Notes under the pieces: generated by a model | Databases searched by the model: none | Told to the model about the DNA's origin: nothing | Seen by the model: only the letters and a program-made list of their open reading frames with translations | Position numbers and translations under genes: made by a program | Origin: Hypericum androsaemum | Taxonomy: Eukaryota; Streptophyta; Magnoliopsida; Malpighiales; Hypericaceae | Direction of reading: 5' to 3' | Length of the DNA: 64,000 nt | Assembly (NCBI GenBank): GCA_963995505.1 | Contig: OZ023182.1 | Span: 9,168,707-9,232,706 of the forward strand | In this document: positions 57,482-64,000 of the stretch, in pieces | Layout: each line of letters opens with the position of its first letter | Position numbering within the stretch: position 1 is the first letter of the stretch

Positions 57482-57861
57482 CTCCTCGATCTTCGATTTG
57501 GCTTACCCAAAAGATGGACCTTCGATTCGCCTTGTCCAGACGTGGACCTTCGGTTCTGCTTGCCCAGTTCGTGAATCCTAGAGGAGGAAAGATTTTTGGG
57601 TGAACTTTTGAGAAGAAACGTAAAATATTTGGGTAAACAACATTACAAATGAATTTATAAGAGAGAAAGGGTAAAAGATTACAAATTGGGGTATTTTTGT
57701 CTTTTCAAGTGGCCATTCGCCGGAGAAAATTGAATATTCCGACACCAGGGACCCCAAAATATAATAAAATCAAAGAAGGGGAATGTCAGAATATTTTTCG
57801 AAACTAGAGGAACTAAATTATCGATTAAGTCAAATAAGAGGGACGCTACAATAATTTGCCC

Positions 57862-58075
57862 CAAAAAATATGTTCTAGTTCTGCTCATCCCATAAAAACC
57901 GAATTAGTCATACTTTTTATGTTAGAAAATATCAAAGTTGGTCAAAATACCATCAAATAACCTATCAAGTCTAAGTTAAAGAGCATGTAGAAGATACAAA
58001 AAATGATCTACTCGTTATTTACTATTCACAGGATGCAAAAGTATTCTACCAAAAAATAATAATATTTTTTTGGTA
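57862..58075. other. AT-rich spacer
   Basis: No gene or repeat is recognised between the Mutator-like element and the LINE fragment. Confidence 0.5.
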
Positions 58076-58375
58076 AATGTGGTGAGTGCTAAGCACTCAT
58101 TCTTTCATTAAGTTGAATAGGAACAGAAACAGAAATAGAAAGGTCTTCCCTTATAAGGGAGATATAGTGCTCTGGAGGATTCTCTAATACAAGGAGATCC
58201 TCCGAAATTGTAAGTGCAAAATTAGATAGCCAATCCGCTACCCTATTACACTCACGATGACAATGGACCACCTCAACTCGCCCAAGGAGGCGAATTAGGC
58301 ATTGACAGTTACTCACGAAAAAAATAATTGTTAGAGCATTAATGGCCTCTTTTACAAATTATCTTTCTTCAAAAA
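58076..58375 (-). mobile_element. LINE 3' fragment, end of RNase H-like domain
   Basis: The minus frame 58316-58089 reads VEVVHCHRECNRVADWLSNF and ends after LSISVSVPIQLNERMSA, matching the last segment (HxxREGNxxAD) of the RVT_3 RNase H domain of plant LINEs. Only the C-terminus is left, about 230 bases of coding sequence plus 3' UTR. Confidence 0.7.
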
Positions 58376-59560
58376 AAAAGCAATTAGCTTCAATTGTCCT
58401 AGAATAAACTCAATTATTTAATCAACATAAATTATATTAATGACAAGATTGTATACCTTAAATATTAATTGTACTAGTAGACTAATAAAGTGGCCCCACT
58501 TGACCACATGTTATGTGTTAATTGGTTGATACAGAGCATGATTTGCTAGGTAGGGATCACCATAAAGTTTCTCAACCAAAGAAGGAGCAGAGAAAAGAAA
58601 ATGAGAAGAAAATAATATTTTTTATAAATAAATTTTATTTATATACCAAATTTTACGACTTACTCTTGAATGGGGTTTCTTCTTTAGAAATTGCAACCAC
58701 TGCCTATGCCGGTTGAAAAAACCTCCTATTTAGGTAGTTTAATGTGACATAAAAATATCAAAACTAGCCTCCACAACAAAGAAAAGAAAAAAAATTCACT
58801 TTACATACAACTCCAACAATGCTGTTGAAAGAATCATATTCACGTGCCAATGATTGTCGTCCATATACTTCTTGATTCTCAAAGCCATCAGCAGATCCCC
58901 AGTCTTCGCACGAACTCACTAGCCTCTCATCCATCGAATTAAACAACTCCCTCGCAGCCAAGCAATGAACCTGCCTCCCTCAACCGCCATCAGTGCAGCA
59001 AATGACTTAACAACCGGAGGGCAGTAGAAAATAAGGCGTTCATACAGTGACGACCTCGGGTCGGGAATTCAGACGAAGGCCGAATAACAAGCGATGGTCG
59101 GGGCTATGGCTGTAGGTTCGATGGTTGGCCTGCCCTGCTCCTGGAGTGATTATTAGGTCTTCAATTCTGGACGGGTTGCGCTTGACTCCATAGCTGTGTA
59201 ACCGACAGTGGGGAAGCCTGTCTTGGGGATGGAGAATTGGAAATCAGCGTCAAGTGTAACAAGAGAGAGGTGTTTTCGGTGGACGGTTGACTGAGAGTTA
59301 AGAGAGAGGCAGTTCCGCAGACGAAGAACAAGAGGAAGGGTTTTTTTATTGTTCACCGTGAAAAAGAGTGATTGTTCCTCCTATTTGGTGTTGCTCCTCC
59401 CGTTTCAGTTTTGGGAGGAGAGAGAGAGAGAGGAGAGGAGAGAGAGGAGGAGTGGGAGACGAAGGAAGAGAGAGAATGAGGAAGGGTTTTTAAAATCATA
59501 AAAAATAATAGTGAGTGATTTGATATTTTGCCACTTGCCATGTCAGCTTTAACTAAACCT
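58376..59560. other. Intergenic sequence with GA-rich tract
   Basis: 59400-59480 is a GA-rich simple repeat (GGAGAGAGAGAGAGAGGAGA). The minus-strand region 58980-59540 has several short GC-richer frames without known motifs. No gene is supported. Confidence 0.45.
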
Positions 59561-59564
59561 ACTA

Positions 59565-59738
59565 TGTCGCCACATGTCTTTCATGTCAGCTCGAAAACGA
59601 CGTTGTTTGGGCAACTGCCCTGAATCTGCCCGAAAAATTGTTGGTAAACCTCAGAGACTAAATTGCCAATTTTAAACTATAGGGTACCCAACGCAAAAAG
59701 TGTGAAACTACAAGATACTAAAGTGTACTTTTTTCAAA
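59565..59738. mobile_element. Single end of the long-TIR family (D)
   Basis: The sequence ATTTTAAACTATAGGGTACC ... GTGAAACTACAAGATACTAA then AGTGTACTTTTTTC resembles the right end of copy A (TTTTTTACTATAGGGTACTA ... ACTACAAGGTACTAAAGTGA). No matching left end was found nearby, so this is a truncated copy or its partner is too diverged. It abuts the eS27-derived frame. Confidence 0.5.
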
Positions 59739-59836
59739 AAAAAATCCCTCTCTTTCACACTCGCAACTGGGTTTAAGGTTTTCCAGCTGGGGCCGCCTCT
59801 TTGCTTCTCTTTCATCCTTTACTGCAAACTCCAAAC

Positions 59837-60212
59837 ATGGTGAGCTTTCTTTTCTGCCATTCCATTCCTTTCTCTGATGGTGTTAAATAATATTATAATT
59901 ATTATAGGTGAACAAATTCTTATAATTTGAGATCGTACGGTCGAAATGGAAAAATTGATGTATTGTTGTAAATAACTCGTTGATTAGAGTTTGTTATGCT
60001 ATTGAATGACGATCTATGATGTGATCTACGCGTTCTAGATTTTGCAAAATGGTATCGATCTGCTGAACCCACCCAGTTCTGTTATGACGTCAAGAGCGGA
60101 GGCTGCTCCTAGCGGGCTGACAAATTGTCTGCTAGACAATCCAATTAAATCGTTAGGTGGTTTAGTATCACACTGTGGAAGTGTCAAAACTATACTTTCA
60201 GTTAAGTCGTGA
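59837..60212 (+). pseudogene. Ribosomal protein eS27-derived chimeric ORF
   Basis: A pyrimidine-rich leader (TCTTTCATCCTTTACTGCAA) precedes ATG|GTGAGC at 59837-59840, the typical start of plant eS27 genes in which the ATG is followed by an intron. The next exon, after TTCTAG at 60038, reads ILQNGIDLLNPP, matching the eS27 N-terminus. It does not continue with the eS27 AELEKRKHKLKR segment, and instead shows other sequence; in another frame CYDVKSGGC faintly resembles the eS27 DVKCQGC zinc-site segment. The spliced frame is open for 58 codons to TGA 60210-60212. It is most likely a gene copy with an internal deletion. It cannot be a functional eS27 as read. Confidence 0.5.
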
Positions 60213-60719
60213 TGTTGTTGGCCTGAACGGCATCGTCGAAGGATGGGCGGATCATGTGAGGCCTATCCCCTTTTTTTCAATTCGTTTGAGGCTTAGGGTC
60301 GTACGAATATAGTTCGGTCCAAACTTTCTAAAAAAACCGGCCCAGCATCGGATCGGCCCAAAACCAGAAATATGGGTTTTGCTCAAAACACCCAACTTCT
60401 CCACTGAGCTCCGCCGACTATCGAGGGGCTCTTCGCCGACAACCATACTTCGCCGGAATTGGTTTGTCATGGGTCAGTCTGTCGCAGGTTGCCGATCGTC
60501 GTCGATATTGTGCTGCGACCTCCGCATCGCGCATGGCGTCGTCTCTGAATGCCACGCTGCCTCGAGCAAGCGGGTTTGAGACACCCAGTTGCATTCGTTT
60601 ATTCGACCTCCCCCGTGGACGCCTCGACCATCTAAGGCGACCGACCCGTACGTGGTCCGGCAGGAAATAGCCGACGGAATCGACAACTGTCGAATTCAGG
60701 AGGGAAATCGCGGGGTAAG
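60213..60719. other. Intergenic sequence, GC-richer block
   Basis: 60390-60700 is GC-richer, with overlapping short frames on both strands and CGCCG/CGTCG motifs like a gene 5' region, but no family is recognisable. No intact gene is called. Confidence 0.35.
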
Positions 60720-61199
60720 ACTTCCCAATTCTGGAATTAGGGTTCTACGCAGAATTGGGGATCTTGTGATTAATTACAGATTAATACTTTATGTTTCATT
60801 GTATTTAAAATAAGGACAGATTCCTTATTCTCGTTCAGCACGCATAATGTTAATTTAGTCCCTAGATGTTTTATGAGTGTGCGAGTAAGGACAGGCTCCT
60901 TAAAGGCGTTCGAAGTACAACAATTCCAGATTGATGAAATACAAGAATCTACTAACTCCTTGCCCTAGAGGTTTGATGCTTGTGCTAATAAGGACAGACT
61001 CCTTATACTCGTTCCGTGCGCAAAGTTCACATAAATCCTTAGAAGTTTCTAATCATTTTATGCAAGGACAACAATAGGTATTTTCAAAGAAAAATCTTTA
61101 CCAAAAATCCAATTTTATCAAAGAAAAATTTACAAAAATGTTTTCTTTGCAAAAATCATTTAGAAGCCAGAACAAAGCTTCATATCGCTCTGATACCAA
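60720..61199 (-). mobile_element. Internal remnant of an LTR retrotransposon with primer binding site
   Basis: 61187-61199 reads on the minus strand TTGGTATCAGAGC, a standard primer binding site complementary to initiator tRNA-Met, placed right next to the LTR that follows. Further in, three imperfect copies of AAGGACAG(A/G)(T/C)TCCTTA(T/A) occur near 60812, 60890 and 60990. No gag or pol coding is recognisable. Confidence 0.6.
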
Positions 61200-61599
61200 T
61201 GAATAATTTTATGCATATGATTCTCATTCATATAGACATAATCTCAAATACGAACATATTCATATTAAGCCATGTAATGTAAAATACATATTGCAGCGCA
61301 GACACTCCATAGGATTCGTCTTCGCAGGTTCGTCATAGGTTTGTCAGGGGATCGTAATGGAAGCTAGTCACTGGCTCGTCCAAGCTCACGTATTCAGATC
61401 TAGGATTGAATTCCACAGCTTAAAAGCTCGGAGGCTTAGAGAGAGACATGAATGTCAATGTTCGTGTGTCACTTGTATGGTGTGTATAATGTGTTGTCTC
61501 AATCACGTTTTCGCGCTTGTACATTTTCCTACCTAATTCCACGAATTCCATCCTATATATAAATTCCAGGAAGAGACCATCCAATTGCCTCGACATTCA
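61200..61599 (-). mobile_element. Lone LTR (400 bp) of an LTR retrotransposon
   Basis: Read on the minus strand it starts TGAATGTCGAGGC (61599) and ends GCATAAAATTATTCA (61200), so the ends are the short inverted pair TGAAT/ATTCA, and a TTTATATATAGG box lies about 40 bases from its start. The adjacent primer binding site shows it is the 5' LTR of a minus-strand element. No second LTR is present within the preceding 1 kb, so the 3' part is missing. It is inserted at the edge of a LINE relic. Confidence 0.7.
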
Positions 61600-62990
61600 C
61601 CCGCACCATAAACTTTCGTATTGGTTACAAACCTTATGGCTTCCTGCATTTAGTATGATGGTTATGAAATTCATGAGCCTACTAATGAATCCATAATCAT
61701 GGCAATCAAGGGGGTACCAATTAGAATTCCAACAGTCTGGAAGTCCAACAAAAACTGCATCATTTGGTTCATTGTTTTCGGGATGTCCAGACGTTCTTCT
61801 CCCGGAATACAAGGTGATTCCAAACTTTCCAGATACCTCAGCGAACTGCTAATCGTCATACCCGTTTCACAGGTTTCTGAAAAGGAAGGGCAGACTACTT
61901 GAGTAAGGTTCACCTTCATATCCTGCTAAATGCCAAATCTGTACCGAAACGGGGTAGTCCACGAACAAATGTGTGACAGGCTCTGGGTGAATGAGGCAAA
62001 ATTATCCTAGAAGTTTAGTTTTTATCTCTTCATTAGTATATTTGTAAGGCTAGTTTTTATTTATTCAAAAAGATATTTGTTAGTTTTGTTATTTATCTTC
62101 ATTAGGATATTTGTTAGATATATTTTCGTTTTTATCTAGTTGTTATCTTAAGCGCACATTTCTCAATAATCCCACATGGGTACAATTATCCAACTTTTTT
62201 TATTTATTTTTTTCTCTCTCTCCCTTAGATCGAGTGTCTAAAATTCTTTATTTTTTCTCCCTCTCTCTTAGATCAACTGTCTAAGGTGCTTTTGACATTT
62301 TTTTTTCTCCCCCTCTTCGTGATTATTTTTGGGACAACCACTCCGGATCCGTCCTCAATTTCTTTCATGATGTTCTGCTAAAAAAATATTATCAACCCCC
62401 GTTAGTTGTATGTCTCCAACATAATGTGTCCTGGGCCAGCGGTCACTGATTTGAATGGAGCCGATGAGAGCGACATCCTCAGGTGTAAATAGAATGCCTA
62501 CCAACTCATCATTCTAATGGGAAGTTCCATCCTGAAATAAGTCAAAGACCAAATGATAGGAACCAGAGCCTGGCCATTTGTATCTAGGGAAACCCCGATT
62601 GGAGCCTGACAGCCATCTATCGAACCAAATAAGCACCCCCTGACCATTGCCAATTGGCCATTCCAAACTACCTGCCAATAAGGGAAGTCCTGCACAAATA
62701 CTTTGCCACACATAACTAGGGCGGTAACCTTCCGAGACATCTAATAAACCACGCTTGGGTTGGGGAAGTACTTTGCTTTCAGGAGTTTAACCATAAGAGA
62801 GGTAGGAGAGGAAAGTATACGCCAAACTTTTTTGGCCAGCATAGCCTTGTTGAAAATATGAAGTCTACGGAAGCCCATGCCTCCCTCCATTTTTGATCAA
62901 CACATTCTTTCACAATACTTCCAATGCATTTTTTGTTTGTCATCATTATTTCCCCAAAAGAAAGCACAGAGACGCTTCTCTATCCTGGAA
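61600..62990 (-). mobile_element. LINE relic in two pieces
   Basis: On the minus strand, 62967-62390 carries LINE ORF2 sequence in shifting frames: SFGEIMMTNKKCI, KEFG- and RRLHIFNKAMLAKK-like pieces (in another frame), WQSICAGLPLLAGSLEWPIG and GVLIWFDRWLSGS. The segment 62000-61600 holds the zinc-binding region (EPVTHLFVDYPVSVQIWH). Between them, 62010-62390, is unrelated AT/CT-rich sequence (a CTCTCTCTC-rich tract and repeats of GATATTTGTTAG). The copy has stops and several frameshifts. Confidence 0.65.
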
Positions 62991-63810
62991 CAGTTTTTAT
63001 CGGCAACAATAAACAACCCATGTTCCACACAACTCGTGATCAAATTTAAAAAAATCAGATGAGAAACTTAGAGCAGACATCCTATGTTATAGAAAAGCCC
63101 ATTCAATTGGATCATATGCAAATATTATTCCAATCGACTTAAATGAGTCTTAAAAGAGTGTTAACATTATTCCACCCTTAAATAGAGCCTCAATCAACTT
63201 TGAAACATAAATTGTAAAAAAAATATGGGATTCCTTTGTAAATATTCCACTCCTTAGTAAAAATATAACGAATAATATTACATTACACCCTTCAAAAAAC
63301 AAATAAATTTTGCCAAATTTGGGTAAAAAAGAAAATAAAATGTGGTTTCGTAAGTATGATTAGATATTTTATAAAATTTACGTTTTGTTGATAAATCAAC
63401 AGTGTAAACATCATTTACCAAAAAATAGTACAAACATTGTTTCAATATTTTTTTTTCTAGAACTAATAACTGACTTGGTAGTTCATATCTCCCTAGAATA
63501 ATCTTCTTATGGAACAGCCTTTGTATTATACCCGAAGAATTTTCATAGGAATCACCAAAATAGTCCCAAAACAAATATCTCCCCACCCATCAGTCCACAC
63601 CAAAACAGATAACAAAAATTTCCCTTTTTTATTTTAATATCGACCCCGCCCTTTCCCCTTCCTAATCCTCTCTAGGCGGCGAAGCCTATTTGAAATAGTT
63701 GGAGATACCCCGTGTTTGGTGCATTTTCTGGCTACCGTCTTCTCCGATTTTCCTAGGGTTTCAGGTTTCTATTTTCCTCAACCGAAGAGGAAGAATCACC
63801 GGCTGCGGCG
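62991..63810. other. AT-rich intergenic DNA and probable promoter of the edge gene
   Basis: No gene is seen to about 63590. From 63640 the sequence becomes CT-rich with CCCGCCCTTTCCCC and resembles a plant 5' UTR/promoter leading into the ATG at 63811. Confidence 0.4.
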
Positions 63811-64000
63811 ATGGAAGAAACAAAGGAGTGGTCCCCTTCCAGCTCTAGTTCGATAAGCCTGTCACCTCTCAGGTTCGTCTATACTTCAATTTCCTTCCTT
63901 AATTGTACTCCTCTAGACTGAATTTGATTCTAAATGAATTCTCTTAAAAGAACTGTTGTTGTAATAGATAAAAATCACGGAGTGGAATCCGGAGAAGGAT
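63811..64000 (+). CDS. Possible gene start, cut by the window end
   Basis: ATG at 63811 in a good context (GCGGCGATGGAAG) opens MEETKEWSPSSSSSISLSPL, and a splice donor AG|GTTCGT follows at 63872. Only this first coding exon of about 20 residues is visible; sequence after 63873 is intron-like. The product cannot be identified. Confidence rests on the leader, start context and donor only. Confidence 0.4.

Larger units (their letters stand above)
53398..57861 (+). mobile_element. Mutator-like element with about 190-bp TIRs
   Basis: Terminal inverted repeats occupy 53398-53586 and 57671-57861. The ends are GGATAAATTACTGTAGC on the left and GGGCAAATTATTGTAGC from the right, and the arms share TTTCGAAAAATATTCTGACA and GGCCACTTGAAAAGACAAAA (left spelling). 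The 9-base flanks are A-rich (AAAAAAAAA and CAAAAAATA or AAAAAATAT), a poor but compatible target duplication. Inside is a mudrA-like transposase on the plus strand and a convergent GRF zinc-finger frame on the minus strand. Total length is 4.46 kb. Both reading frames are damaged, but the termini look complete, so the element might still be mobilised by a partner. Confidence 0.9.

Overview
This is nuclear DNA of a flowering plant, probably a eudicot. The evidence is GT-AG introns, early nodulin 93, a PINOID-type AGC kinase, plant mobile domain and Mutator relics, and abundant LINE, Copia, Gypsy and MITE debris in an AT-rich background. The species cannot be named from the sequence. There is no operon-like organisation; the genes are isolated islands in transposon-derived sequence.

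Six genes look intact, and their exon joins keep the reading frame. From left to right they are: a lysine-rich 190-aa conserved protein of unknown function (minus, 13273-15041); a GT47 exostosin-type Golgi glycosyltransferase (minus, 19273-21614); a 105-aa DnaJ-type cysteine-rich zinc-finger protein without a J domain (minus, 25887-26396); an AGC-VIII protein kinase closest to PINOID2 (plus, 29692-31347); early nodulin 93 (plus, 36468-38363); and a protein with three RanBP2-type zinc fingers (plus, 50898-51414). A seventh gene may start at 63811 and run out of the window. The genes have unrelated functions (auxin-transport signalling, cell-wall or glycan synthesis, mitochondrial or stress proteins), so they are neighbours by chance and not a pathway.

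Region by region: 1-2.9 kb holds a MITE, a degenerate minisatellite and coding-like scraps. 2.9-6.3 kb is a broken plant-mobile-domain gene. 6.4-13 kb holds a LINE fragment and two MITEs with target-site duplications. 13-15 kb is the lysine-rich gene. 16-18.9 kb is a LINE fragment beside a relic resembling the neighbouring glycosyltransferase, then a hAT-type MITE. 19-21.6 kb is the intact glycosyltransferase. 22-29 kb holds long-TIR elements, a SINE-like repeat, the zinc-finger gene and a LINE RNase H relic. 29.7-31.3 kb is the kinase. 34-35 kb is a TIR element containing plastid trnI-GAU sequence. 36.5-38.4 kb is ENOD93. 39.6-42.8 kb is a short Gypsy-type element. 45.5-49.7 kb is a Copia-type element with a perfect target-site duplication. 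50.4-51.4 kb is the RanBP2 zinc-finger gene. 53.4-57.9 kb is a Mutator-like element with about 190-bp TIRs. 58-64 kb holds LINE relics, an eS27-derived chimeric ORF, a lone LTR with primer binding site, and the edge gene.

The most notable structure is the Mutator-like element: it carries a decayed mudrA-like transposase and, convergent to it, a GRF-type zinc-finger reading frame, a two-gene layout like that of autonomous maize MuDR. Its transposase has an internal 202-bp tandem duplication in which only the first copy keeps a splice donor.
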